Source: Agrypnia vestita
Lineage: Eukaryota > Arthropoda > Insecta > Trichoptera > Phryganeidae
Direction: 5' to 3'
NCBI GenBank assembly: GCA_016648135.1
Contig: JADDOH010008025.1
Location: 52,841 to 116,840, forward strand
Length of the DNA stretch: 64,000 nucleotides
The notes beneath the pieces were generated by a model. That model did not search any database. It was not told the origin of the DNA and was given only the letters and a program-made list of their open reading frames with translations. Shown one piece after another: positions 21,198 through 33,540 of this stretch (its first letter is position 1; each line of letters opens with the position of its first letter). The position numbers and the translations under genes are program-made.

Positions 21198-22532
21198 ATT
21201 TCACTTTTTTTTCTGTGGCGGTGTTCGTTTAGCACTTTACTTACGCTAATTTTATAGTTAAAAACACTAACTTGGTTAGTAATATTTTTTTAAAGAAGGG
21301 GACATTGTTTTTAACCACTGGTTTAATTTTAATTCTGACCTGTTTCTAACGGGAAATTAATTTGACTCAATCCCTGTTCTTCTCTCGAGTTTTTCCTTCA
21401 CTACTTAAAGACACTTAAGAATGTGTAAATTTAATTAAGTGGTTCTAAAGAAGTGGTCGCTCACAAACCGGCCGGCGTTAAAATAAACCTGTTGTTAAAA
21501 CCAATACACTTTATTAGTTAGTACACACAATGCGCTCTTCTTCAACATATCTTAAGACTGATTTTTTAGTAATGTAAGTTTTCTGTTTAATTTTTTTACA
21601 TTGCTTATCTTCAAAACCCTCGAAGCAAAGTTGTCATGATGTATGAAGTAGTTACCTCAGTCAAGGCTTAGAACAGAGAAGAAAATAGAGATATGCAGAG
21701 CCATGATTATACTGGATTTGAGGAAGAATTCCCCTATTGGTACTATCAAACTGAAATTGCTTTTTTAATAATGGGAATATGTATTTTTAAATAAATTATT
21801 ATCAAAATGTCATTTACGACCAATTTACTGTCATTAATGCATTTTACATTTTTCTATGGAAAACTAATCCGATACATAACCCTTAAAATATAAAAATATG
21901 TAAATCTTATGCTATAAATTAATCTTTTGAGAGTCATTGATTGGATAACCGTGATTGAATTTTATTGCTATGTATTATTCGTCTATATATACATTATCCA
22001 GGAAATATTAGCTTACTAGATTTTCATGTATAAAAACTAAGGTCGGTAGATTTTCTTTGTGTATATGTATTTTTTTTTCTGCACGTCAAGAAAGATTGTG
22101 GTATGTAGTTTGATTTTGAGGATAATATGCTCTAGCTATCTAAATGCTGCCCAACCCAATTGAATACTATGGTCTATTTCACCCTCTTAACTATTAACTA
22201 ATCACGTAACTAAGAAGATAGAATCACAATATAATTTCGATTATTAAAAAAACACTTCAAAATATTATTTACTACACAAATATATAAAATTGCACATATC
22301 TGAAATCTATAAATGTACATAAGAAAATCATTTACCAAAAAAAAAATATCAAACCACATATGAAATTTATTTATAAATTATTTTTGAATAAGCTGAGAGA
22401 TATAAATAATATATTAATGTTATGAATTTTGATAGATATGAATACAAAACTTAGTCAAATAGGTATGAAAAGATAAAAAATATTATATATTATATCTATG
22501 ACATTCATTTTCATGTTGATTCAATAAATACA

Positions 22533-22802
22533 GTAGAACCCCGATTATCTGAGGTAATGTGGATTGAGCTATTCTCAGATAATACGATGAGCCGAATGCT
22601 GTTACATACTGCGATTAAAAACTTTATTTGAAAAAGTAAAAGTAGAGAAAGGTTGGTTAAGGAGATATAAAAGATAAAAGTTGAAGAATTGTGCAGTGTA
22701 CTGCTATCAAATAAACTAGTCTCTGGAATCATAAATATTTTTACATATTTTGTGTTGCTGCAGTTTGGAAAACATTTTCATGACACGGATGGTCGAGGTT
22801 CT
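22533..22802. mobile_element. pogo/Tigger-like MITE
   Basis: The left end, CAGTAGAACCCCGATTATCT, is inverted at the right end, ATGGTCGAGGTTCTACTG. The CAGTAGAACC(C/T)CG start is typical of pogo-type elements, which insert at TA. TA precedes the left end, but the right TA is not clean. Confidence 0.65.
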
Positions 22803-23973
22803 ACTGAATATTGTTTGTAACAATATTTAACTATATTTAAATAAATTCACATTCATTTAAAAAAGAGAGCAAGTCGGTTAAGCTAAATTGCTCACTCGGG
22901 CAATCCAAAATCTTGAGGCGTTTAGTTGTTATTGTAATATTATGTTAGTTAGGTTTATATTATATGTACACCACCCAGAATTATATCGTCACAAAAATGC
23001 TGTAAAAAAATTATAAAATATATTTTCTGTAAATATAGACATCTTGGCTGTGATGAAACACTTCATCTTTATCATTTCTTGTAGTGTAATAATTCAAGAA
23101 GAATTAATACTTGTAATTAAATAAACTGTATCGATCTTCTCAAATATGTCAGATAAAATGTGGAAACTTTCTGACGGCACCATAGCGTTTAATTAAAATA
23201 AACCTAAAATAAGCTCCATTTATGTAATAGTTTAACGTGTATTATTTCAACAACTAAAATCAAATTTTAACATTATTTTTAACTATTGTACCTATTTATC
23301 TACAATTTATTGTTTGTATCTTGAAATTACTTATTTATCAGTTAACATTATTTTAATATAAACATTAAAATTTCCAAGCTAGGCCTAAGTGTTCTGTGCT
23401 GAGAAAATAGAATTGACTCTGAATCTGTGCTGATTCAGCTATCTGAACCCTGTGTCGTCGATATTTGTGGAGTCATTGCAAAGATAAATACATCTAAATA
23501 GTATGTCATAATGATTTACAACAATTTGCTTTTAATCTGTGTGACATATCATGTTTAACAATGTTTTCAAAATTATACTTGCAGTAAGCGGTGAATATTG
23601 TGGTTACGTTTGTCTAATAGAATTGATCTTATTGCATAATCATAAGCTGTATGAAGGTACTCAGTGTATAGGGTGATCTATTTAAACTTCAAATTTGATG
23701 GTCTCATGATTAATTATTGTGATTGTAATGGATTTAAAACTATAAAAAATCCGAAAGTTTCAGTTTATAACGTTCACCATTTCCAGCCAAGATAGATTAC
23801 CACATCTATCAATTTTTGGAAGTTGAAGGTATACATGTTTAACTCACACAACTTGTTTCGTATGTGAGTTGTATTTTTACTACCGCCACCTGCAGTCCAA
23901 AGCTTTTTCATTCCCGTAATCCAATACAGATGTCACTATCGATAATGAGGTATCTATATTTTGATTGGAGTTT

Positions 23974-24272
23974 AAAGTAATATCCTCTGTAAGGGTATAT
24001 GAGATTCTTCCAAATTATTAACATTACACTAGAATATGCCTGAAAATTATTTCAATTTCAAACCAGTTTTTTTATATTCAGAATATTTTGAGTAAGTCCA
24101 AATTTTTCAAGAACATGATGTATGCTAAAGTAATATCGCTTGTAAGGGTATATGAGATTCTTCCAAATTATTAACATTACACTAGAATATGCCTGAAAAT
24201 TATTTCAATTTCAAACCAGTTATTTTATATTCAGAATATTTTGAGAAAGTCCAAATTTTTCTAGAACATAAT
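23974..24272. repeat. 152-bp tandem duplication
   Basis: Two adjacent units offset by 152 bp share AAGGGTATATGAGATTCTTC, ATTACACTAGAATATGCC and TTATATTCAGAATATTTTGA with few differences. Confidence 0.85.
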
Positions 24273-24445
24273 ACTGGGTATTATGCCCAGGGGTACATAA
24301 TCAATCTAGATATATTATAGATGTCTCATAGAGAATGATACAGCATAAATATAGCTTTGTCTCTATGAAACATCTGTAATATATGATTAGTAATGTCCCC
24401 CTGGGGATAAAATCCAGTATTGTGTTCTTGAAAAATTTAGACATA
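24246..24445. repeat. Foldback repeat, arms about 80-90 bp
   Basis: The left arm (GAACATAATACTGG, CCCAGGGGTACAT, GATGTCTCATAGAGA) is inverted in the right arm (TCTCTATGAAACATC, ATGTCCCCCTGGGG, CCAGTATTGTGTTC). There is no ORF. Confidence 0.8.
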
Positions 24446-25491
24446 CTCTAAATAGTCAGAGCTTCCTGGAAAAAGTCTTTATACACAGAGATAACGATGT
24501 AGATTAACTACGTATCACCAAGTAATTGCCCCATTTCCGGAAAACCTTTACTGCCCCGAAAGTTGTAGATTTCAAGTACCTGTAAGATGAACATGTATGA
24601 TGAACCTGTAAGATGAATGTGTAAAGCATAAATGTTTTGCCACTTTGTATGTCGTGATATTCAGATTACAAATGACATTGTTGATGTATACCATTTGTAT
24701 TCATTGCATGATGATTTCTCTGATATCAATCAGTTTGAAATACATCAAATCAATATCCAGCTGTAAACCCTATCATTCATAAGATAAACATCATATTTAA
24801 TTTAGAACTGATTAAATTTCACAAAGCAATTCTCTTACTTTAATTCTTGCCTCAGAATTTAATTCGCTAGAGAATTAATCATATTCATCTTACAACAAAT
24901 ATAACACAATAACAAACCCTTACTGTAGGTTTATAAAATGTTAATATTTTTCCACGCTATGAGAAAAAATCTGAAACAATGAATTATATTATAATAAATT
25001 CCTTTCGATAACCTGTCTGCTTGAATATATTTTTGTTACAACCTAACCAAATAAGTACATATTTATATCCAACAATTTGTCCTCAAAATGAGCTTGCTAA
25101 ATCATTTGTATTGTATGATACTGACTCTGTATATTATAATGAGAAAATATTCTTATGACTTATCCTTATAAATGTATCTTATTTGTGATAATTATTTATA
25201 GAAAACACTTTTTTAATATATACCCAACACCCTAACTTTGCTAAAATATCTACACTTGACTAAAAAAACATGTTTTGTATTCTTTGTACAAAGGCTGCCT
25301 TTTTATATAAAGTAATGAGAGGGTACTCAGTAAAATTAAACAATCATTATAATGTATCTACCACAGCAACAGTGAACATTAATGTAAATACAACTGTTTA
25401 ATATGTTTCTGTAGCTTTTGAGACTAACTGGAATTAACAGTAATAGTAAGGTGAATTAGAAAACTAATATGATATTGGAAAGCACATATAC

Positions 25492-26365
25492 AGGGTGTAA
25501 CAGAGCTAGTCCACGATACTTTACAGGTGGATTCCTGCTTTGATTATAAGTCGAAAATGTTCAAGCATATCATGACCTATCAATAGTTAAGGAGTTACGC
25601 AATATAAAAGTTGACACTTTTCTTCAATATTTCTGACTTATTTTTTACAAAATGTTGAAGTATCATTACAGTAACTTATATATTTTACGAAAAATTCTTT
25701 CGTTTCAATAAAAGTTAAATAAAATAATAAAAACCTTGAAAAATTCCAATTGGAATATGATATCATTATCGTAACTTATATCTAATATGAAAAATTATTT
25801 CCTTTAATACAAGTCTAATAAAATGATAAAAACCTTACAATTCCAATTGAAAAAAGTCCAATTGGAATTTCTAGAGTTTTTATCATTTTACTAGCTGTAA
25901 CCTGTCAAAAATGATGGAACATTGGTTCACGTCTTTACTAAGCCCTAGTTTATTTGTATAATATATTTTGGTCGTCCACGGAGAGGCGACCGTAGCAACA
26001 TGCGTGGAGCGGCCAGTTCGGGCTTGGTGGCCCGGGGTTCAATCCCCATCTCCGGCCGTTTAATTTGTTTTTTTAACCGTGAATATGAACAAAATCACGG
26101 ACGTTACACTAAGTACGGGGACAGACGGACAGACAACGAAGTTATTATGTTTGATTTAACTTGTTTTGAAAGAAGTTAACGTTTCATAATCGATATAAGC
26201 CACTGTAATAATAGTTCAAAATTTATAATATTGAAAAAATTCAAACTTTGATATTGCATAACTCAATAATTATTGATATTAGGTCATGATTATTCATACA
26301 TTTTTGACTCATAATCAAGGCAGGAATCTACCTGCAAAGTATTGCGGACCGACTCTGTTACATCA
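25492..26365. mobile_element. Foldback element family F with internal tRNA-like unit
   Basis: The left end, GGGTGTAACAGAGCTAGTCC, is inverted at the right end, GGACCGACTCTGTTACA. Long subterminal parts (AGTCGAAAATGTTCAAGC, GATTATAAGTC) are inverted too. Relatives occur at 51985-52098, 60970-61080 and 61130-61647. Inside, 25979-26058 is tRNA-like: CGGAGA/TCTCCG closing stem and box B GGTTCAATCCC. Confidence 0.7.
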
Positions 26366-27218
26366 TGTGTATATTAATATTACCCTTCGGGTAATGTTTA
26401 TCTCTAATAAGTGTTTCATGTACATCTACTATCAAAATGTCTACTAGCAAATTTAACATATTTAATAACTCCACAGAAATAACTAGATACTATTTGCTTC
26501 GTAGTTGTAATATAGTGTGGCATGTGGCGGACAGGCCCTGAAGTTGCCCGCCACAATACATAGAATAACAAATTAGAAAAATTGAGATATAATTACTAAC
26601 GTAGGCCTTCACTCTGATAGTTTTTTCTACTAATAATTTATATAAAATGTCTAAATTCACATTTAAAACCCTACCACTGATTTTATATAGGTATAATATT
26701 TCCGATGAGTATATTTATCATGCCGAGGATAGGAAGCCAAATGGGTGTTAGTGATTATTTCGAACTTTACAGGAGATCAAAAGAATGTTCTGTCAATCTG
26801 ACGTTTCTTTTATTTAATCGTTTGATAATATAATAAAAGAAATATTGATATAAACAATGATATAATAAACTGTAGATACGTTACAAGCGTGAAATCTTGG
26901 CAACTCAAAAGTACGGTAATTGTCTTATTTGCATGCGTTATCGAACGGACCTTCTTTGTGATCGGGCACGACGCTATGCCGAAAAAAAAGTCTCAGGGAA
27001 AAAGGAACAGGAGTATCGTACACTATTGTAAGAATGAGTATGTTATTTTAGTCACCGTGACTTCAAATTACCTGATTTTTCTGTCTACACGCAGAGCGTT
27101 TGTGAAAATAGTGTGCCGTAATTTATTGTCTCTTTCAATGCAATATTTGCTACATATGAAAGTCGGCTAGTATGGGAATAACCTGTCTATATTATAATAT
27201 GTCAATGGATATAAACAT

Positions 27219-27402
27219 TTTTAACTGTAAATGGTTACGGATATTTTATACGAACCGTGTGTTTTTCCGAGAATTCGAACGATTCTCGACGTTTCGTTGA
27301 AGTCGTATTCAACGTCATCAGGAGAACGACCTGTACCCGCGGAGGTATAGGGCAGACTGATTAATGTTTCCGTAAATTATCCGTAACCATTTACAGTCAA
27401 AT
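27219..27402. mobile_element. Small inverted-repeat element family H3 with hammerhead-like motif
   Basis: About 184 bp bounded by ACTGTAAATGGTTACGGATA and its inverse TATCCGTAACCATTTACAGT (one mismatch inside). The interior holds the hammerhead-like motif and GACCTGTACCCGCGGAGG. No coding sequence is seen. Confidence 0.75.
27282..27327 (-). ncRNA. Hammerhead-ribozyme-like motif, minimal stem III
   Basis: Minus strand: stem I 5' side GTTCTC (27327-27322), CTGATGA (27321-27315), one extra C, stem II GTTGAA/TTCAAC, GAAA (27295-27292), C-GTC cleavage triplet (to 27288), and stem I 3' side GAGAAT, which pairs over six positions (one G-U). The core is complete except for the one inserted base before stem II. 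The closed stem III is a single C-G pair, as in minimal type I hammerheads. Confidence 0.6.
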
Positions 27403-27419
27403 ATGTCTAACGACCGTAA

Positions 27420-27450
27420 TAACCTAACCTAACCTAACCTAACCTAACCT
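27420..27450 (-). repeat. Interstitial telomere repeat (TTAGG)n
   Basis: Six perfect copies of AACCT (TTAGG on the minus strand), flanked by one partial unit on each side. This is the standard insect telomere repeat. It starts 18 bp beyond the right end of the hammerhead-bearing element. Confidence 0.85.
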
Positions 27451-27901
27451 TAACTCTTTGATATAAACATTATTTTCCTCTCCTGTAAAGTTCGAAATAA
27501 TCGCCAACGCCCTTTCTACCTTTCTGGCTTTCTACCCTCGATACTGTATTAGATTTTTCCAAAAATACTGGCTAATTTTAAACATCAAATAAAATTAAAT
27601 AAACTTTATTAATCACAGCATTTCATGCTACACATTTTTGTCAACAGAACCAGGCCCTGACCGTTCGTAAGTGGTTCCTTCACCCTGCAATTGGTTAACA
27701 TTGTGGGCTGTTTGAGATGCGTAATTTCCATGTTCAAATTAAAAGATTAAATCAACGCGAAAGAATTCCTCCTGGGGGCCAGCAAATAAGTACTCTTTTC
27801 ATAGAACAAGCAACATCCTAACTGGCAAACAAATTAACAATTTTTTCCTAGCAACAATTTTCTAAAATACTAAAGTTGGCAATTTTTCAGAATAATCTAT
27901 T

Positions 27902-28357
27902 GCTTGCCCAACGTACCTTGGCGTGCGGCGAATTTGGAATTAAAACCCGCCCCGCCCGCACCCGGCGGTAACCCCTCCCCCTGTCATTCAGTTCAATTTT
28001 GTATTTGGTCGGGAGCTGTGACATCTTGATTACCAATATACACTGAATTATTATGCCCAAAACTTCCTAAACAGTCCGGGATGGTGCAAGAACAATTGCC
28101 AATGAAGTATTAAAGTTTTGCGAAGCTGAAAAAGCGAATAATGGACCGATATTACCGTCTGACAATTTGACAGGTAAAACGGCCGCCATTACTGCATGGT
28201 TTCTTTAGAGTTGCCCGACCAAATCTCTGTTAAAGGCTACTACACCGGTTACCGGACATTCTCTACATTATGTATTGTGTAATAAATTTACACCCTGACA
28301 ACTTCTGTTACGCAACAGGGACGCCCTCCCTCGCACGCCAAGTTATAGTGGTACGTC
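27902..28357 (+). mobile_element. Tc1/mariner-type MITE family M, copy 1, with transposase N-terminus relic
   Basis: Ends CTTGGCGTGCG and CGCACGCCAAG lie within TA borders. The same element lies inverted at 38284-38728. On the plus strand, from ATG at about 28051, the reading MPKTS-stop-TVRDGARTIANEVLKF continues EAEKANNGPILPSDNLTGK. This resembles the N-terminal DNA-binding part of insect DDE transposases that begin M-P-(K/R). Both copies share the same early stop, so the family spread after the ORF was lost. Shared sequence extends about 15 bp past both TIRs. Confidence 0.75.
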
Positions 28358-29589
28358 TATAATAGTTTTCTCAGCTGATATATTTCTTTTTCAAACATTC
28401 TCTAAGAAATTATTGTTAGTATGAATCAAAATTTTGTGAAAAAAAAAATATTTTGAATAGAAAATAATTATTTTCACAATACGAGAAAAATAGGTTGATA
28501 AGTCTTCTGCAAACCCTTTTTTCTGACCCAGTCGTAAATAGAACAAATGATTTAATTAAAGCACTTTAATTTTTTCTGCTATTTATTATTTTTAATAGGT
28601 TTTTATTTTATTATTTTTTATATAAAACTAACTTAGTTTCTAATGCCTGTCTAACTAATAACCTGCTGGAATTACAACTTTAGTTAATTAGAGTGTGACA
28701 CGCAATCGTTACGCGCAAGGGTCGTTATTAATTTTATTACTATCTCCCGTTTATTTTTTTTTTCACGAGTTTACGGCTAGTATCTACTAAATAGGAACAT
28801 ACCATACATAAGGGGAGAAATATCCCAACATTAGAATCAAATTATCAACAACTTTATAAAATTAGAAACATTCACTATTAAATAATTTATTGTTTTACTT
28901 ATAGACTCACTAAAATTGTATAAATGCACTTGCTTAAGAAAAAAAAGTGCCAATCAGAAGATGGCCTTACTGAAACTAGTACCTACGGTCAAAAACAATA
29001 AATAGTGGAAAAAAATTTAAAAGTGTTTTAATTAAGTCGTTAATATAGAATTCCACCACGAATTAACAGCGTCAAAATTAGAATAGTATAAATATAACTT
29101 AAAATTAATAATTTTCTGCACACTCACCGCTGGTACATTAAATAATACCTACAATGACTTATTAAATTATAAACAAGAGAAAAAAATGTACATTAAATGT
29201 TGTAATACAAAATTATCTGCGCAATCTTTATTATATATACATATTATATATTGTACTATGACTGTACAAATAATGATGTTATTATATTATATGTGTTTAT
29301 ATTTAAGATAACATGTCTTAGTAAAAACTGATAAAATGTCCGGGAGAAAACCCGACAAATGTATAACTTTAATTATTTATTATTATAAATGTTGAAATGA
29401 AAATTAAACAATTATTAGAGATGGTATTTCTAGACACATGTTATTTTTTAATGTCCTTTTGCACTACCCGCTGGGGTAGCTACTTAGCAACTATTATAGA
29501 ATTATTTCCTACTTACAAAAGATAATACATTCTTATCCACATAGAAATCTGTTAATCCTAAAATGATATCCAGGGCTGACCTGGAGCGG

Positions 29590-30535
29590 GTACGAAGTGT
29601 GTGGCGCTCATTAACTAACTAACTAACTAACCATCACGCCGTTTCCCTGCAGGGGTAGGCAGAGAGGATTGAACGCCACACTCTTCTATCCTGGCACACC
29701 ACTTTTGCTTCGGCCACATTCATACATCTTCTCATACACGTTCTACGATTGTTGCGGCTTTTAACAGGGCCATCCTCAAATACTTGTAGTACCTGATCGT
29801 GCCAGGTCTTTCGCGGACGCCCTCTATTCCTGTTGCCTTCAACACTCGCCTCATATATTTTCTTAACCATCCTTTCCTCGTTCATACGTTCCGCGTGACC
29901 AAACCATCTCAGCACTCCTTTCTTTATTCTATCTACCACACTACAGCCAGCATTGCATTCACTTCTAATTTGTTCATTCCTCACTCTATCGACCAAAGAT
30001 TTTCCACACAAGCATCTTAGTGACCGCATTCAGTCTACTTTCATTCCTCTTTTGCCAATTCCAGGCTTCACTTCCATACATAAGGGTTGGCACTAGAACG
30101 CCATTATGTACCGCTAGTCTTGCTTCTTTTGACAGATTCTTATTGGCCATAATTGCATTTAGTGCAACCATTAACTTTGTTTCCCGCAGTTACTCTCCTT
30201 TCGATATCATTCTCAGCCTTGCCGTCTCTACTAAACATACTTCCCAAATACACAAACTCGTTCACTTGTTCTAAGCATTCGTTGTTTATAATTACATCAC
30301 ACTTAGTCACTCTTTCGTCTCTCTCAAATACCATCACTTTCGATTTGCTGACATTCATCAAAAGTTCACTCTGCATGCATACATCGGACATCCTGGATAC
30401 CAAGCACTGCAGATCAGCTTCACTGTTAGCCACTAATACTGCATCGTCTGCGTATAGCAGACAGGATATTGTGAGTCCGTCCATTTTCGCTCCAACTTCT
30501 AGTTCCTTCAGTTCTTTCATACAATAGTGGCGCTC
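29590..30535 (-). pseudogene. RTE-like reverse transcriptase, frameshifted
   Basis: Minus-strand pieces run in order: KMDGLTISCLLYADDAVLVA (catalytic YADD box, 30400-30490), VNEFVYLGSMFSRDGKAEND, then NGVLVPTLMYGSEAWNWQKR (about 30080-30120), MRSLRCLCGKS and GNRNRGRPRKTWHD, ending ILSAYPCRETA at about 29634. At least two frameshifts separate them. A TAGT-type tail follows the ORF (about 29610-29632). It is the longest copy in the window. Confidence 0.88.
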
Positions 30536-32469
30536 ATAACAGATGAATAAAGAAAATTATTTTATTTTTATATTAAAATAATGCCTTTCGTATGTTCTAT
30601 CACAGTTCTGGCGTGATGGAGCTCATCCATTACATTTAATATATTACTTTTCATTAGAACTAAAAAATTCTCTCAATTCAAACATACGTAGGTTATGTTA
30701 CCTACATGTTTTAACTTAGACATATCCATCCTTTGGAAGAGAAATATAGGATTTTGTGAGATAATAAAATACCACCAGACCATAACATATATGTCAAAAA
30801 TATAATCTTTTAATTTACAATCTTTTGTAATTACAGCAACAATATTATTTTAATTACAGTAGGTACTGTATTCTTGCAGTCATTGTGACAATTTTTTTTT
30901 AAAGAAATAAGTATATTTTAAATTATAACTTTATGGTTGAAAATATTCGGGCAATACTTGGTTTATTAAATAAATAAATAAGAAGGCCCCGCGTCCAAAC
31001 TACGAACCCAGCTCTGCAATTTCCGTGACCAGTTCTGCCAATTACCCAATTAGGTTTACCTGATGACTATGATTCCTCTTGCCCCTGTGTGTAATGTGTA
31101 GGTTGAAGCATCTTATTATTACGTTCGAACCCCAATAAGTGGAATAAATGGCCAATTTTTATATTATCTACACATTTTCAATGTATCTTGTATGAAATTC
31201 ACACAAAAAATCTCACCTTTATCGGCAATTGTTTGGTATATTATCATGGATGCATTACATGTAATATAATAAATAGCCTTTAAAACCTTATGGCACTAAA
31301 ACTTGGTAAACACTATATGTTCACATTCCCATTTCATTAGAAATCACAAAATTAGTACATTTGATAATTCCTAATGGCGGTGACCAAATAAAACAATTAT
31401 GTAAATAATATGCTTACACAAAAAATATGAAATATAAACGAATAACCAAAAAACTTCCTTTCATTATATACTCAACAATTTCCTACTCATTTTTTTTTTA
31501 TGAAATGCAGCAGAGCCCTGTTTTATTCCGAAACTCACGTAGAAATTTGCTGGTTCTGGTTTTGCTTCATTTTTAATTTATATATATTTTTTTTTGATTA
31601 CTCTCGTACAAAGTTACAATTAAACACAAGCTGGTAAAAAAAGGCTCGCTTCATATTATTTTTCTATTTAATTAAAAGATTAAAATTATGGTTCCACTGC
31701 AGTCACATTTACAAATCTTTTTTAAGGGCCTTGTACTCGTTGGGCCAACCTCGGCCAAGCACCAACGTAGGGCAACGTCGCCCAACGCCAAACGGCGTTC
31801 ACACATCAGCGCATGCCTGGCGAAACACTTGAGATGGACGCAATCGCTGCCGCGGCAATTTATTTGTTCCGAGCAATAGAGAAATATTTAAAATTTCGCT
31901 GTATAATTTTACAAGAATGTTCTCCGATTAAATATCTATCGATTAAAGCAAAAGAAAAAATTTTCAACTTGTGAATCAGTTATGTATGTAGACCCTGAAC
32001 GGTTGTAACGTATTGACTTCGACTTCTTGTAGAATCTTTATTATGTTAATGATAATGTACCCTATTTTAAAACGAATTTTTTGATAGCTTTATTATTTTA
32101 CAAAACCTCGTGAATCAGTTAAAATATACTGTAATTAATTAAAGTTTATTGCCTTTTTGCTGAAAATAGCTGCCTTTATTTTTATGAGGGTAGTATAAAC
32201 GATGAAAGATAAAGTGTTATAATTGTCTCTAGTCCTAGGACGTTTTTTAAGAGGCTGGGTCCAATGTAACACACAAAAACCTTAAAAATAAATTTTAGAA
32301 ATTGTTTATTGGCCTTAAAATCTAATAAACAAAAAATATATACTTTTGTCATATCAATAAATTTAAAGTTAAATGCGAACATAAAGTCTAAGAGCCGCTC
32401 TTATTTGTCATTTAACAAAGATAAAAAAAAAACAGAAAATACAATGAAATAAACTTTTGAAAGTTTAAT

Positions 32470-33145
32470 GTAATGAATGTTTGGAACAGGTAGATGAGTT
32501 TGTGTACTTGGGAAGTATATTCGATAGAAGAGGGAATGTTGAAAAAGATATCGAAAGGAGAGTGACTGCGGGGAATAGGGTGAACGCGATAGTTTCTAAT
32601 AGAAATATGTTTACCGAGGCAAAACTAGCGGTACGTAATGGAATTCTGGTACCAACACTGATGTATGGAAGCGAAGCCTGGAGCTGGCAGAAGAGGGACG
32701 AAAGTAGATTGATTGCAGTGGAGATGAGATCCCTCAGACGTATGTGTGGCAAATCAATTTACGATAGAGTAAAGAATGCAGATATTAGGAATGAATGTAG
32801 AGCTGATCTTAGCATAATTAATAGAATTAAAAAAGGGTCGCTCAGTTGGTTTGGGCATGTTGAGCGAATAAATGAAGAAAGAATGGTAAGAAAGATATAT
32901 AATTCAAGTGTTGATGGCGCCAGAAAGAGAGGGCGACCGTGGAAGACGTGGCGTGACCAGATTAATCAGATTTTGGAAGATGGTCCCGTTAGAAGCCTCG
33001 ACAACCGGCGAGCTTGCATGCGAAGATGTATGAATGTGGATGAGGCGAGAGTTGTATATCAGGGCAAAAGAGTATGGCGCCCTATTCTCTCAGCCTACCC
33101 CCACGGGGAAACGGCGTGATGGTAAGTAAGTAAGTAATAAAACAC
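32470..33145 (+). pseudogene. RTE-like reverse transcriptase, C-terminal open fragment
   Basis: One open frame of 212 codons (32481-33119) begins EQVDEFVYLGSIFDRRGNVE and contains GILVPTLMYGSEAWSWQKRD, GSLSWFGHVERINEERMV and RKRGRPWKTWRDQ. It ends ILSAYPHGETA and is followed by (GTAA)n at 33120-33140. It lacks the catalytic YADD part, so it is a 5'-truncated insertion. The open frame suggests it is younger than the other copies. Confidence 0.88.
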
Positions 33146-33445
33146 AGAAATTTGGTTGGTCGATATAACAATTGTGGCACACATATACTGACTTCCAGCA
33201 GCGCAATATTCAAGGAAAGATCTAAGGAGCTCTGTTTAAAAATAACAATGCTGGTTGATGGTATATTTCCAGATGGTGCACTTGTCAGTATGTTGCGACT
33301 AAAAGTCGGTTCTTCCAATAATTATGTTGAGTTTTCAATGTCTTTGCTATATCTTCTAAAGTGATCTCATTTGGTGAGTCTCATCTCATGTGTCTTTAAA
33401 AACCTCTTGATGGTCTTGAGTTCACATGATACCTGCTATTTATTT

Positions 33446-33540
33446 AATATTCAGGAAGACCAACAGCACAACAAAGAAGCATAGAAAATATTGATATAAT
33501 ATAGATGGCCAATTACAGGACTCCACATTTAGAAATTACG
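33446..33540 (-). repeat. Retroelement 3' end, inverted copy
   Basis: The inverse of 5085-5217: AGGAAGACCAACAGCACAAC, then GATGGCCAATTACAGG and CCACATTTAGAAATTACG. It supports a dispersed family with one fixed 3' end. Confidence 0.65.

Larger units (their letters stand above)
26725..27530. mobile_element. Foldback element enclosing a hammerhead-bearing element and telomere repeat
   Basis: The arms GGAAGCCAAATGGGTGTTAG and GATTATTTCGAACTTTACAG (26730-26774) are inverted at 27484-27530 (CTGTAAAGTTCGAAATAATC, CGCCAACGCCC). The interior contains the smaller element at 27219-27402 and the TTAGG run at 27420-27450. The open frame at 26889-27170 shows no known protein. Confidence 0.6.

Noticed and set aside
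26889..27170. 93-codon open frame
   Set aside because: No recognised motif, lies within a foldback element, no conserved neighbours.
27420..27450. CRISPR-like or satellite array
   Set aside because: Six perfect 5-bp units without spacers; it is simply the insect telomere motif.
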